Shown: positions 36,078-44,479 of the stretch, one piece after another
Layout of the letters: each line of letters starts with the position of its first letter
How positions within the stretch are numbered: position 1 is the first letter of the stretch
Program-made: the position numbers and the translations under genes
Notes under the pieces: model-generated
The model's database searches: none
What the model saw: only the letters and a program-made list of their open reading frames with translations
What the model was told of the DNA's origin: nothing
Assembly: GCF_001422205.1 (NCBI RefSeq)
Contig: NZ_LMMJ01000009.1
Span: forward strand, 1-64,000
Reading direction: 5' to 3'
From: Curtobacterium sp. Leaf261
Lineage (GTDB): Bacteria > Actinomycetota > Actinomycetes > Actinomycetales > Microbacteriaceae
Length of the DNA stretch: 64,000 bases

Positions 36078-36995
36078 TCAGCCCTTCAGACCGCTGCCCG
36101 TCACGCCCTCGACGATCTGCCGCTGGAAGATCAGGTAGAGGATGATCAGCGGGAGCGCGGCCAGCAGCGCACCGGCCTGGATGTCGGCGTAGCGCTGCCC
36201 GAACGAACCCTGCACCGTGGCGAGCCCGACCGGGATGGTCATGAGGTTCGGGTTCGACAGCACGAACAGTGGGAGCAGCAGGTTGTTCCAGACCCCGACG
36301 AACGTCAGGATCGTGACGGCCGCGATCACCGGACGGGACAGCGGGAGGATGACCGACCAGTACACCTTCCAGTAGCCGGCGCCGTCGATGCGTGCCGCCT
36401 CCTCGAGTTCCTTGGGGATCCCGTCGAAGAACTGCTTGAAGATGAACACCGCGATGACGGCGGGCACCTGCGGGAAGATCACCGACCAGTAGGTGTTCAG
36501 GAGGTTGATCGCGCCGAGCTCCTGGAAGATCGGGATGATGAGCACCTGGCCGGGGATCATCAGGCCCACGATGATGAGCAGGAACACGATGTTCTGCCCG
36601 CGGAACTGCAGGCGGGACAGTGCGTAGGCCGCCATCGATGCGAAGAACACCGTCAGGACCGCGGTGATGACGCTCGTGACACCGCTGGCGAGGTACCAGT
36701 TCCAGATGTCGCCCGCCTGGAACAGCGTCGCGTAGGAGTGCAGTGTCGGGTTCCAGTTCGACAGGATCGACGTCGCGCCGAGTGCCGCGGTGCCGTTGTC
36801 GGACAGCGAGGTCTTGAGCGCGAACAGGCTCGGGATGAGCCACACGATCGCGAACACGACGAGGACGATCCCGGCGATGATGTTGAACCGCCGTCCGCTC
36901 ACCCCGGTCGATGCCGCGGACTGCCGGCGCTGCGGTGCAGCTGCGGAGATCGGCGACTTCATGCTGGGGCGCGGAGCCGTGGTCGTTCCGGCCAT
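36078..36995 (-). CDS. Carbohydrate ABC transporter permease (MalG-like)
   Basis: 305 residues from ATG at 36995. ~40-residue Ser/Ala/Arg-rich cytoplasmic N-terminus, then six transmembrane helices. The EAA loop ELEEAARIDGAGYWKVYWSVILPLSRP (about 210-236) is the contact with the ATPase. Inner-membrane half of a CUT1 importer. It starts 2 nt after the stop of the partner permease. No ATPase gene is in the operon, so a shared MsmK-type ATPase elsewhere is expected. Preceded by the solute-binding gene, so an arabinose or arabino-oligosaccharide importer is likely. Confidence 0.93.
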   Translation of the reverse strand: MAGTTTAPRPSMKSPISAAAPQRRQSAASTGVSGRRFNIIAGIVLVVFAIVWLIPSLFALKTSLSDNGTAALGATSILSNWNPTLHSYATLFQAGDIWNWYLASGVTSVITAVLTVFFASMAAYALSRLQFRGQNIVFLLIIVGLMIPGQVLIIPIFQELGAINLLNTYWSVIFPQVPAVIAVFIFKQFFDGIPKELEEAARIDGAGYWKVYWSVILPLSRPVIAAVTILTFVGVWNNLLLPLFVLSNPNLMTIPVGLATVQGSFGQRYADIQAGALLAALPLIILYLIFQRQIVEGVTGSGLKG

Positions 36996-36997
36996 GA

Positions 36998-37957
36998 TCA
37001 GGCCTCCTTCCGCGCTGCGGCGCGCTCGACGAGCTGACGGATGATCGCGATGATCAGGATGACGATGAACAGGAGCACCGACGCCGCCGACGCCGCACCG
37101 AGGCGGTTGTCGGTGAACCCGGTGTTCGTCACGAGGCCGAGGGCGACCTGCGTGGAGATGCCGGGGCCACCGGCGGTCATCAGGTAGACCTGGTCGAAGA
37201 TCTTCAGGCTCGCGATGATTTGCAGCAGGATCACGAGCGTCGTGGTCCGGCTGAGGAGCGGCAGGGTGATGTAGCGGATCTGGTCCCAGGTGGAGGCACC
37301 GTCGACCGCTGCGGCCTCGTACAGCTCCCGCGGGATCTCCTGGAGACCCGCGAGGTAGAGCACGAAGTTGAACCCGAGGGTCCACCACACCGTCGCGATG
37401 GCGATGCCGATCATCGCGGTGTTCGGGCTGGCGAGCACACCGGCACCGGGGGTGATCCCGAACAGGCTCTGCGCCGACGCCCAGAGGCCGGACCCCGGCG
37501 TGAAGATGAAGATCCAGATGAGGGAGATCGTCGCCGACGGCAGGATGTACGGCAGGAAGAACGCCAGGCGGAAGAACCACTGTCCGCGGCGGATCCGGTT
37601 CGTGAGGATCGCCAGCGCGAACGCCAGGATCACGAGCGGCGGGGTCGTGTAGAGCGTGAACTGCAGCGTGTGCCACATCGCGCTCCAGAAGTCCGCGCGG
37701 GTGAGCATCTCGGAGTAGTTCGCGAACCCGGCGAAGGAGCCGAGCCCGGTGCGCACCGTCGACGTGTTGAAGAAGCTCGAGATGAGCATCCAGATCGTCG
37801 GACCGATGAGGAACGCGAGGTAGAAGAGCCCGAACGGCAGGAGGAACAGCCACGCTGGGCGGGAGTCACCCCGCCGGAGCGGCGATCGGCGCTGCGAGGA
37901 CAGGTCCTTCGGGCGGGCCGCCGCCGGGCGGCGGGCGAGGGCTGGTGCGGCGGTCAC
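36998..37957 (-). CDS. Carbohydrate ABC transporter permease (MalF-like)
   Basis: 319 residues, GTG start (37957). Basic N-terminus, then six transmembrane helices beginning with PAWLFLLPFGLFYLAFLIGP. EAA loop EIPRELYEAAAVDGASTWDQIRYITLPLLS about residues 209-238. Middle gene of binding protein-MalF-MalG. The gap to the binding-protein stop is about 50 bp. CUT1 family, oligosaccharide range typical. Confidence 0.93.
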   Translation of the reverse strand: MTAAPALARRPAAARPKDLSSQRRSPLRRGDSRPAWLFLLPFGLFYLAFLIGPTIWMLISSFFNTSTVRTGLGSFAGFANYSEMLTRADFWSAMWHTLQFTLYTTPPLVILAFALAILTNRIRRGQWFFRLAFFLPYILPSATISLIWIFIFTPGSGLWASAQSLFGITPGAGVLASPNTAMIGIAIATVWWTLGFNFVLYLAGLQEIPRELYEAAAVDGASTWDQIRYITLPLLSRTTTLVILLQIIASLKIFDQVYLMTAGGPGISTQVALGLVTNTGFTDNRLGAASAASVLLFIVILIIAIIRQLVERAAARKEA

Positions 37958-38009
37958 GACGTTGTACCTCCGGTGTGGGGGATGAGCGAGTGGGGGTCGT
38001 ACACGGGGA

Positions 38010-39344
38010 TCAGAGGGGGCTCGGGGTGTTGAGGTAGACCGCGAGCTGGTCCTTGATCGCGGAGAGCGCCTGCGCGGGACTCGCCGCGAGCTGCTGCACG
38101 AGGCCGAGCTGCGCGCCGACGGTGTTCTCGAACGTCGAGCCGGACCCGCCGTACCACGCCGGATCGTCGTACACCGCGTACTTGGCGGCCGAGGCGTAGT
38201 CGGCCTGGGGCTCGAGCTGCTCGTACTTCTTCGAGTCGAGCGTCGGCAGGTACGCCGGGACGTGTCCGCCCTGCGCCCACGTGAAGCTCTGGTCGAGCAT
38301 CGACTTGATGAAGCCCATCGCCTGCTTGCGCTGCTCGGGGCTGCGGTCCTTCCGCGGGAGCACGAACGTGTGGGAGTCGGCCTGCGCTGCGGGCTTGTCG
38401 TAGATGTTCGGGATCGGCACCATGCCGAACTTCAGCCCCTTGACGGACTGGGCGGTGGTGATCTCCCACTCCCCCTCGAGGTAGAACCCGGCCTTGCCGG
38501 TGAACATCTGCGTCTGCGCGCCGGCGTAGTCGAGGCCCTTGTTGAGCCAGCCGTTCTTCACCCAGGTCTGGATCCGCTCGGTGACCTTCATGAAGGCGTC
38601 CTCGTCGACGGTCAGCTTCGAGCCGTTGTCCGAGATGAACGGCGTCACCCCGTTGATCTGGTGGTAGAAGGTCGTGAACACGCGCCACGGGGTGGCGTTC
38701 TCGCTCACGTTGCCGACCGTGATGGCGGTCCCGCCGGTGACCTTGCTGATCGCGGCGAGCGCGGCCTCGAAGGTGTCGAGCCCGGTGAGGTCCTTGAGCT
38801 TGCCGTCGCTGTCGAGCAGCCCGGCCTTCTTGATGACGTCCTCGTTGTAGAACATCACGAGGGGGTGCGTGTCGAGCGGGATGGCGATGTTGTTGCCGTC
38901 GGTCTTCTGGGCGGCCCAGGACTTCGGATTGAACGACCCCGCGGAGAGTCCGACGGATGCCAGGTCGGCGTCCGTGATCGGCTCGAGGACGTTGCCGTCG
39001 TACAGCGGCTTCGCTCGGGTCAGGTGCGCCACCGCGACGTCCGGCGGCTTGTTCCCGACGGTCGCGATGGTCAGCTTGGAGTAGTACGGGTTGCCCCAGG
39101 CGAACACCGTCGCCTGCAGCGAGGAGTTCCCGCCGTGCGCCTTCGCGTAGCCGGCCTCCATGGTCTGCATCCGGCTGCCGTCACCGCCGCCGAACAGGTT
39201 CCAGAAGATGAGCTGGTCGGGGTTGAGCTGGCTGCCCACGAGCCCGGCACCGATCGGGCTGCTCGCGCACCCCGCGAGTGCCACGGTTCCCGCGGCTGCG
39301 ACACCCGCGCCCAGGAACCCGCGTCTCGTCAATGAACTCGCCAT
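38010..39344 (-). CDS. Sugar ABC transporter substrate-binding lipoprotein
   Basis: 444 residues from ATG at 39344 with GAGGAGG upstream. N-terminal signal combines a twin-arginine motif (LTRRGFLGAG, residues 5-14) with a lipobox LAGC, so export by Tat with lipid anchoring is likely. The mature part is a cluster-B-type solute-binding protein with NEDVIKKAGL, WGNPYYSKL and EGEWEITTA. First gene of the operon, divergent from the GH51 arabinofuranosidase across a gap with three operator-like palindromes. Predicted to capture arabinose-containing oligosaccharides (inference). Confidence 0.92.
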   Translation of the reverse strand: MASSLTRRGFLGAGVAAAGTVALAGCASSPIGAGLVGSQLNPDQLIFWNLFGGGDGSRMQTMEAGYAKAHGGNSSLQATVFAWGNPYYSKLTIATVGNKPPDVAVAHLTRAKPLYDGNVLEPITDADLASVGLSAGSFNPKSWAAQKTDGNNIAIPLDTHPLVMFYNEDVIKKAGLLDSDGKLKDLTGLDTFEAALAAISKVTGGTAITVGNVSENATPWRVFTTFYHQINGVTPFISDNGSKLTVDEDAFMKVTERIQTWVKNGWLNKGLDYAGAQTQMFTGKAGFYLEGEWEITTAQSVKGLKFGMVPIPNIYDKPAAQADSHTFVLPRKDRSPEQRKQAMGFIKSMLDQSFTWAQGGHVPAYLPTLDSKKYEQLEPQADYASAAKYAVYDDPAWYGGSGSTFENTVGAQLGLVQQLAASPAQALSAIKDQLAVYLNTPSPL

Positions 39345-39424
39345 GTTCGACCTCCTCGTCGATCTGACAGGTTGATGATGCGGAGCCGTCAGGGAGGGCG
39401 GCACCGCGATGTGTTGCGCTGACT

Positions 39425-39438
39425 TTACATCGATGGAA
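39425..39438. promoter_or_regulatory. Operator type B, copy 1
   Basis: TTACATCGATGGAA, one base pair off a perfect TTACATCGATGTAA palindrome with a central CG. About 81 bp upstream of the binding-protein gene. Confidence 0.6.
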
Positions 39439-39460
39439 TGGCCGCGCAACACCTCATCGA

Positions 39461-39472
39461 GTGAACGCTCAC
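39461..39472. promoter_or_regulatory. Operator type A variant
   Basis: GTGAACGCTCAC, one base from the perfect GTGAGCGCTCAC operators at 30585 and 34618. Confidence 0.65.
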
Positions 39473-39582
39473 TATGTCGTGACCTCCGATGTCCGCAAGG
39501 CGCTCCACCGACGGGCCACCAGACGCCCCGCCACCCCGGCACCGAGCACCGGCCGGCCCGGCGCGCCGCGCTTGCGGACGCG

Positions 39583-39596
39583 TTACAACGATGTAA
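39583..39596. promoter_or_regulatory. Operator type B, copy 2
   Basis: TTACAACGATGTAA, near-perfect palindrome with a single mismatch, on the abfA side of the gap. Confidence 0.6.
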
Positions 39597-39735
39597 GGAT
39601 TTCGGCACGCGCCATCGAGGCGGAGCACGTCGACACCGGACGTCGCCGCCCCACGAGACAGCGTTCCCCGCGAGGCTGCGGGCGGAGGACCCGCCCGGGC
39701 AACCGCATCCCCCGAGCACGACGAGCAGGAGCACC

Positions 39736-41277
39736 ATGACCACCGCCCACATCACCGTCGATCGTGAGTTCACCATCGGACCGGTGCCGCGCCGCCTGTT
39801 CGGCTCCTTCGTGGAGCACATGGGCCGCTGCGTCTACACCGGCATCTACGAGCCGGGCCACCCCGAGGCCGACGAGAACGGCTACCGCCAGGACGTCCTC
39901 GCGCTGACCCGCGACATGGGCGTGTCGATCGTCCGCTACCCGGGCGGCAACTTCGTCTCCGGGTACATGTGGGAGGACGGCATCGGCCCGGTGGAGGACC
40001 GCCCGCGACGCATCGACGGCGCCTGGCACACCATCGAGACCAACGCGTTCGGGCTGCACGAGTTCGCCGGCTGGGCGAAGCAGGCGAACGTCGAGATCCA
40101 GGAGGCGATCAACCTCGGTACGGCCGGCGTCGAGGAGGCCCGCGCCATCGTCGAGTACGCGAACCACCCCGGTGGCACCGCGTGGAGCGACAAGCGCCGC
40201 GCGAACGGCGCCGAGGACCCGTTCGGCATCAAGGTCTGGAACCTCGGCAACGAGCTCGACGGTCCGTGGCAGATCGGCCACAAGACCGCCGACGAGTACG
40301 GCCGGATCGCGCAGGAGGCCGGCAAGGCCATGAAGCTCGTCGACCCGTCGATCGAGCTCATCGCGGTCGGGTCCTCGAGCGCGCACATGCCGACCTTCGG
40401 CGAGTGGGAGTACGACGTCCTGTCGCACGCGTACGACGAGGTCGACTACATCTCGCTGCACGCCTACTACCAGGAGCACGACGACGACGCCAAGTCGTTC
40501 CTGGCGAGCGCGAACGACATGGACTACTTCATCGAGTCGGTCATCTCCACCGTCGACGCGGTCAAGGCGAAGCGCCAGACGAAGAAGCAGATCAACCTCT
40601 CCTTCGACGAGTGGAACGTCTGGTACCAGCAGCGCGGCGACGCCGAGGACCAGCTGCACGTGATCACCGAGAAGGCGCAGTGGCAGGAGCACCCGCGACT
40701 GATCGAGGACACCTACAACGTCACCGACGCCGTCGTGGTCGGCACGTACCTGAACTCGCTCCTCCGCCACGGCGACCGGGTCACGATCGCGAACCAGGCG
40801 CAGCTCGTCAACGTCATCGCCCCGATCCGGAGCGAGGCGAACGGGCCCGCGTGGCGCCAGACGATCTACTGGCCGTTCGCACGCACGGCCGAGCTCGCCC
40901 GCGGTGAGATCCTCCGCACCGTGGCCTCCGGCGACCAGTTCGAGTCGAAGCTGTACGGCGACGCCGACCTCGTCGACGCGAGCGTCACGTACGACGCCGA
41001 GCGGGGCCGGGTCGCGGTGTTCTTCGCGAACCGCGGTCTCGACGAGTCGGCCGACGTCACCGTGAGCCTCCGCGGGTTCACCGCCGGACGCATCACGCGC
41101 GCCGAGGTCCTCACCGTCCCCGAGTCCGGTGACCGCTTCACCGCGAACACCGAGCACGAGCAGGACGTCGTCGGGCTCGTGAAGCTCGACGCAGCGGCCG
41201 TGTACGAGGGCGAGCTCAAGGTCACGCTCCCGGCGCTGTCGTGGGCCGTCGTCGAGGTCGAGGTCACCGAGGCCTGA
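39736..41277 (+). CDS. abfA: Alpha-L-arabinofuranosidase, GH51
   Basis: Releases terminal alpha-L-arabinofuranosyl groups from arabinan or arabinoxylan fragments. 513 residues, no signal peptide, so it acts inside the cell on imported oligosaccharides. RLFGSFVEHMGRCVY at the N-terminus, acid/base Glu173 in WNLGNELDGPW and nucleophile Glu292 in FDEWNVWY are intact; the C-terminal beta-sandwich ends in LPALSWAVVEV. ATG with AGGAG upstream. Divergent from its ABC importer and under the same palindromic sites. Two family A palindromes follow. Confidence 0.96.
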   Translation: MTTAHITVDREFTIGPVPRRLFGSFVEHMGRCVYTGIYEPGHPEADENGYRQDVLALTRDMGVSIVRYPGGNFVSGYMWEDGIGPVEDRPRRIDGAWHTIETNAFGLHEFAGWAKQANVEIQEAINLGTAGVEEARAIVEYANHPGGTAWSDKRRANGAEDPFGIKVWNLGNELDGPWQIGHKTADEYGRIAQEAGKAMKLVDPSIELIAVGSSSAHMPTFGEWEYDVLSHAYDEVDYISLHAYYQEHDDDAKSFLASANDMDYFIESVISTVDAVKAKRQTKKQINLSFDEWNVWYQQRGDAEDQLHVITEKAQWQEHPRLIEDTYNVTDAVVVGTYLNSLLRHGDRVTIANQAQLVNVIAPIRSEANGPAWRQTIYWPFARTAELARGEILRTVASGDQFESKLYGDADLVDASVTYDAERGRVAVFFANRGLDESADVTVSLRGFTAGRITRAEVLTVPESGDRFTANTEHEQDVVGLVKLDAAAVYEGELKVTLPALSWAVVEVEVTEA

Positions 41278-41350
41278 CGGCCGAGACGACGCGGACGAGC
41301 GCGACGACGCCGACCAGCGAGACGACGCTGACCAGCGCGAGCGCGGTCCG

Positions 41351-41443
41351 GACGGGAGGCACGGTGCCAGCTGGCACCGTGCCTCCCGTCTGCACGCGGT
41401 CCGGACCGGAGGGACGGGGCGGCCCGGTGCCGTCCCTCCCGTC
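41351..41443 (+). terminator. Two family A palindromes behind abfA
   Basis: First: 40-bp perfect palindrome without loop (41351-41390), GACGGGAGGCACGGTGCCAG and complement. Second: GGACCGGAGGGACGG and CCGTCCCTCCCGTCC arms (41403-41443, one mismatch) with a GC-rich loop. Tandem terminators or a duplicated repeat. Confidence 0.7.
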
Positions 41444-41556
41444 CGCGCGTGGTGCGGCAGCGTCGCCCGGGTGGCCGTCCTGCGCCGCCCGCCGACGCAC
41501 GACGGGTGCGGCCGGTAGCGTGTGGGCACCATCCCCCGACCCCGAGGAGCCCCGGC

Positions 41557-42702
41557 TTGACGACCGCCACGATCGCCGCCCCCCGCGCGCAGCAGCAGCG
41601 CCGCCGGGTCCCGCTCTGGGACACGGCGCGCTTCGTCGCGGTGATCCTCGTCGTGATCGGGCACTCGACGCTCAAGCTCATCTCCGGCTCGGACCCGTCG
41701 TACGCGCTCTACCTGTTCGTCTACGCGTTCCACATCCCGGTGTTCGTGCTCATCAGCGGGTACTTCGCCCGGGCGGAGCAGGGGGTCCGGAAGCTCCGGG
41801 CGACGATGACCACCGTGATCATCCCCTACCTCGTGTTCCAGACCATCTGGAGCCTGGTGCACTGGGGGCTCGACGGCGAGCTGAAGCTCGACTACTCGAG
41901 TGCCTGGTGGACCCTCTGGTTCCTCGTCGCCCTCGCCATCTGGCGGATCGCCCTCCCGTACCTGGCGATCCTGCGCTTCCCGATCACCATCAGCCTCGTG
42001 CTCTCGATCGGCATCGGGTACGTCTCGACGATCGACGACACGTTCGCGGCCGCGCGCGTCGTCGGACTGCTGCCCTTCTTCGTGATCGGGTGGCGCCTCA
42101 AGCAGTGGAAGGTCGCGGACCGATGGATGGACCTCGGACCCCGGGACGTCCTCCGGATCCGGCTGGCGGCGGTCGCGGTGTTCGTCGTCGTCGCCGTGCT
42201 CCTCGGAGTGTTCATCGACGTGTGGCGGGACGTCCTGCTCCGCCGGTTCCTGCTCTACGACGAGTCGTACACGAGCTTCGGGTACGACGCCTGGTGGGCC
42301 GGGGCGATCCGCATCGCCACGATCGCCGTCGCACTGCTGCTCAGCGCCGCGTTCCTCGTGCTCATGCCCCGGCGACAGACCGCGCTCACCGCGTTCGGAC
42401 AGCGGACCCTCTACGTGTACCTGCTGCACAGCTTCCTGCTCTACCCGCTCCGGGAGTCCGGGCTCCTCGACGGCCACCACTCGGTGTGGGTGCTCGTCGC
42501 GGTCGTGCTGCTGTCCGTCGGGATCGCGGTGCTCCTCGGGCTGCCGTTCGTCAAGACGGTGTTCCGGCCGCTCGTCGAGCCGCGCCTCGACTGGCTGTTC
42601 GTGCTCTCGCGGAAGCAGCAGCGGGGTGGGAAGCGGCCGGGCGACCCCGCGGCGCCGGACCCGGTGCAGGAGCCGATCGCCGGGGTGGGCGCGGCCGAGT
42701 AG
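41557..42702 (+). CDS. Membrane acyltransferase, acyltransferase-3 family
   Basis: 381 residues from TTG at 41557, chosen because GAGGAGC lies 8 nt upstream. About ten transmembrane helices. The opening LWDTARFVAVILVVIGHS has the family's catalytic-type His in the first helix; YLFVYAFHIPVFVLISGYF and LYVYLLHSFLLYP match the fucose-4-O-acetylase-like COG3594 group. Moves acyl (usually acetyl) groups to extracellular or cell-envelope sugars. A TAGCGT -10 element lies about 40 bp upstream. No neighbour identifies the acceptor. Confidence 0.85.
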   Translation: MTTATIAAPRAQQQRRRVPLWDTARFVAVILVVIGHSTLKLISGSDPSYALYLFVYAFHIPVFVLISGYFARAEQGVRKLRATMTTVIIPYLVFQTIWSLVHWGLDGELKLDYSSAWWTLWFLVALAIWRIALPYLAILRFPITISLVLSIGIGYVSTIDDTFAAARVVGLLPFFVIGWRLKQWKVADRWMDLGPRDVLRIRLAAVAVFVVVAVLLGVFIDVWRDVLLRRFLLYDESYTSFGYDAWWAGAIRIATIAVALLLSAAFLVLMPRRQTALTAFGQRTLYVYLLHSFLLYPLRESGLLDGHHSVWVLVAVVLLSVGIAVLLGLPFVKTVFRPLVEPRLDWLFVLSRKQQRGGKRPGDPAAPDPVQEPIAGVGAAE

Positions 42703-43038
42703 CGGCGTCGCGGCGGCGGTTGCGGCGGTTGCGGACGGTCGGTTTGCGGCGGCGGTTACGGACGGTCGGTTTGCGGCGGCGGTTACGGCGGCGGTTGCGG
42801 ACGGTCGGTTTGCGGGCAAAGCGACCGACGTGCGCGATCTTCGTGGCTACTCAGTCGGATTCCGGCCAAAGCGACAGTTCCGCGCGCTCGCTGCCGGAGC
42901 TGCCGGAGCGGCCGGAGCTGCCGGAGCGGCCGGAGCGACAGCCGTTTGCGGGAAGAGCGACAGATCGGCGCGATGTTTCGGGCCCGTCTGTCGTTCCCCA
43001 CGCAGAACGACAGACCCGCACACCGCGCCGCCAGCACC
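42703..43038. repeat. 336-bp convergent gap with family C hairpins and tandem repeats
   Basis: Starts with partly repeated GCGGTTGCGGACGGTCGGTT units (period about 28), then family C hairpins: CGGTCG-G-TTTGC-GG-GCAAA-G-CGACCG (42802-42827), GTCG...CGAC (42854-42875), and GTCTGTCGTT/AACGACAGAC (42986-43015, perfect 10-bp stem). Between them is a TGCCGGAGC/GGCCGGAGC tandem (about 42890-42935). No gene. The last hairpin is 24 nt from the PQQ-type dehydrogenase stop and could terminate it. Confidence 0.8.
42986..43015 (-). terminator. Terminator-like family C hairpin
   Basis: GTCTGTCGTT pairs exactly with AACGACAGAC, 10-nt loop, on the downstream side of the sugar dehydrogenase gene. The plus-strand acyltransferase stop is further away. 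Confidence 0.55.
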
Positions 43039-44208
43039 TCACCCCTCGGACGAGCGCAACCCCACGCTGACGATGCGGTCGTCACCCGCGGCCGGGTCGC
43101 CGCGCCCGTCGGTGTTGTTCGTGACGAACCAGAGGTCCCCGCCCGGCCCCGCGAGCACCGTGCGGATCCGCCCGTACTCCCCCGCGAAGTACTCGTGCGC
43201 CCCGGACGGGTCCGCGACCGGGATCCCCCGCACCACGCGGCCCTGCAGGTTCGCGACGAACACCGTGTCGCCGACCACCGCGAGTCCGCTCGGGCTCGCG
43301 TCGTCCGTCCGCCACTGCTGCACCGGGTCGACGAACCCCGAGCCGCCGCCCTTCCCCTCGACCTCGGGCCAGCCGTAGTCCGCCCCGGGCTCGATCACGT
43401 TCAGCTCGTCCCAGGTGTCCTGTCCGAACTCGGACGCGAACATCGTGCCGTCGGCGGCCCATCCGAGGCCCTGCACGTTGCGGTGCCCGAGGCTCCACAC
43501 GAGCGAGTCGTCGAACGGGTTGTCGGCGGGCACGTCGCCGTCCGGGGTCATCCGGAGGATCTTGCCCGCGAGCGAGGAACGGTCCTGCGCGTCGTCACCG
43601 TCCCCGGCGTCCCCGACACTCGCGTAGAGCATGCCGTCGGGGCCGAGCGCGATCCGCCCGCCGTTGTGGAAGCTGTTCGCCGGCAGCCCGTCGAGGATCG
43701 TCGTCCGGGCACCGAGCGTGTACGACCCCGGGTCGCCGCGGAGTGCGTACCGCTCGATCCGGTTGCCGTCCGCGGTGGTCGAGTACGTGTAGAGCCGAGG
43801 CGCGTCCGGGTCGGTGTCGTCGACCGCGAGGCCGAGGAGCCCGCCCTCGCCGCCGTGCTGCACCCCGTCGATCCGCCCGACCGTCCGGGTGGCGCCGTCC
43901 CGCAGCTCGAGGACGTCCGCGGAGTCCCGCTCGCTGACGAGCACCGATCCGTCGGAGCCGGAACCCGAACCGACCACGACGACGGACCACGGCGCGTCGA
44001 GGCCCGTGACGACGTCCGTGGCCGTCCCGCTCGGTGCGACCTCGTCCGCGGCGAGGTCCGACGGCACCCGCGAGACGGACCCGCCGGCGTCGGACCCGGC
44101 GTCCCCGCCGTCCCGGTCCCGTGCGCTGGAGGCGTCGGTGCAGGCCGTGAGCACGAGGCACACGGCCGCGAGCATCGTCACCGCGGTCGTCCGGAGCATG
44201 CGTTCCAT
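43039..44208 (-). CDS. PQQ-type glucose/sorbosone dehydrogenase lipoprotein
   Basis: 389 residues, ATG at 44208. Signal peptide with lipobox LTAC (about residues 20-23), then a Ser/Gly/Asp-rich linker and a six-bladed propeller of the GSDH family. HGGEGGLLGLAVD, SFHNGGRIALGPDGMLYASVGDAG and HRNVQGLGW match the soluble aldose dehydrogenase (Asd/YliI) family, which binds PQQ and calcium. Extracellular sugar oxidation is expected. PQQ synthesis genes are not in this window. TACCGT precedes the ATG by 6 nt, so it may be leaderless. Confidence 0.88.
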   Translation of the reverse strand: MERMLRTTAVTMLAAVCLVLTACTDASSARDRDGGDAGSDAGGSVSRVPSDLAADEVAPSGTATDVVTGLDAPWSVVVVGSGSGSDGSVLVSERDSADVLELRDGATRTVGRIDGVQHGGEGGLLGLAVDDTDPDAPRLYTYSTTADGNRIERYALRGDPGSYTLGARTTILDGLPANSFHNGGRIALGPDGMLYASVGDAGDGDDAQDRSSLAGKILRMTPDGDVPADNPFDDSLVWSLGHRNVQGLGWAADGTMFASEFGQDTWDELNVIEPGADYGWPEVEGKGGGSGFVDPVQQWRTDDASPSGLAVVGDTVFVANLQGRVVRGIPVADPSGAHEYFAGEYGRIRTVLAGPGGDLWFVTNNTDGRGDPAAGDDRIVSVGLRSSEG

Positions 44209-44214
44209 GGGCCG

Positions 44215-44220
44215 ACGGTA
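44215..44220 (-). promoter_or_regulatory. -10 element, probable leaderless promoter
   Basis: TACCGT on the minus strand, 6 nt upstream of the sugar dehydrogenase ATG. Confidence 0.4.
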
Positions 44221-44310
44221 CGTCGGTGTCCCGTGCGTCACCGCAGAGTGTGCGGCGCGCCACCTGGACGCGGCGCACAGCCCGGCCGTGGCGCTCGGCA
44301 TCTGATCGTC

Positions 44311-44441
44311 GGACTGGAGGGACGGCGCGGCCCCGACCCGTGCCTGGCGGTCCGGTGGACCTGGCGGACCGGTGGACCTGGCGGACCAGTGGACCTGCCG
44401 GACCGGTGGGACGGTGCCGACCCGACCCGTCCCTCCAGTCC
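44311..44441. repeat. Expanded family A palindrome
   Basis: GGACTGGAGGGACGG (44311-44325) and exact complement CCGTCCCTCCAGTCC (44427-44441) are separated by 101 bp rather than the usual 0-12. The insert is mainly 17-bp tandem copies (GGTGGACCTGGCGGACC) at about 44351-44406. Confidence 0.8.
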
Positions 44442-44467
44442 GGCAGGCGGCGCCGCGGTCCGTCGCG

Positions 44468-44473
44468 TAGCGT
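44468..44473 (+). promoter_or_regulatory. -10 element, probable leaderless promoter
   Basis: TAGCGT, 6 nt before the ATG at 44480; same hexamer as before the CorA-type and AnsP-like genes. Confidence 0.5.
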
Positions 44474-44479
44474 GGTGGC

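Larger units (their letters stand above)
39345..39735. promoter_or_regulatory. Divergent control region, ABC operon/abfA
   Basis: 391 bp between the binding-protein gene (minus) and arabinofuranosidase gene (plus). Contains TTACATCGATGGAA (39425-39438), GTGAACGCTCAC (39461-39472) and TTACAACGATGTAA (39583-39596). The two outer sites share a TTACAWCGATGTAA consensus. The first two are nearer the ABC operon, the third is 140 bp from the abfA ATG. No gene is visible in it. Confidence 0.7.
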
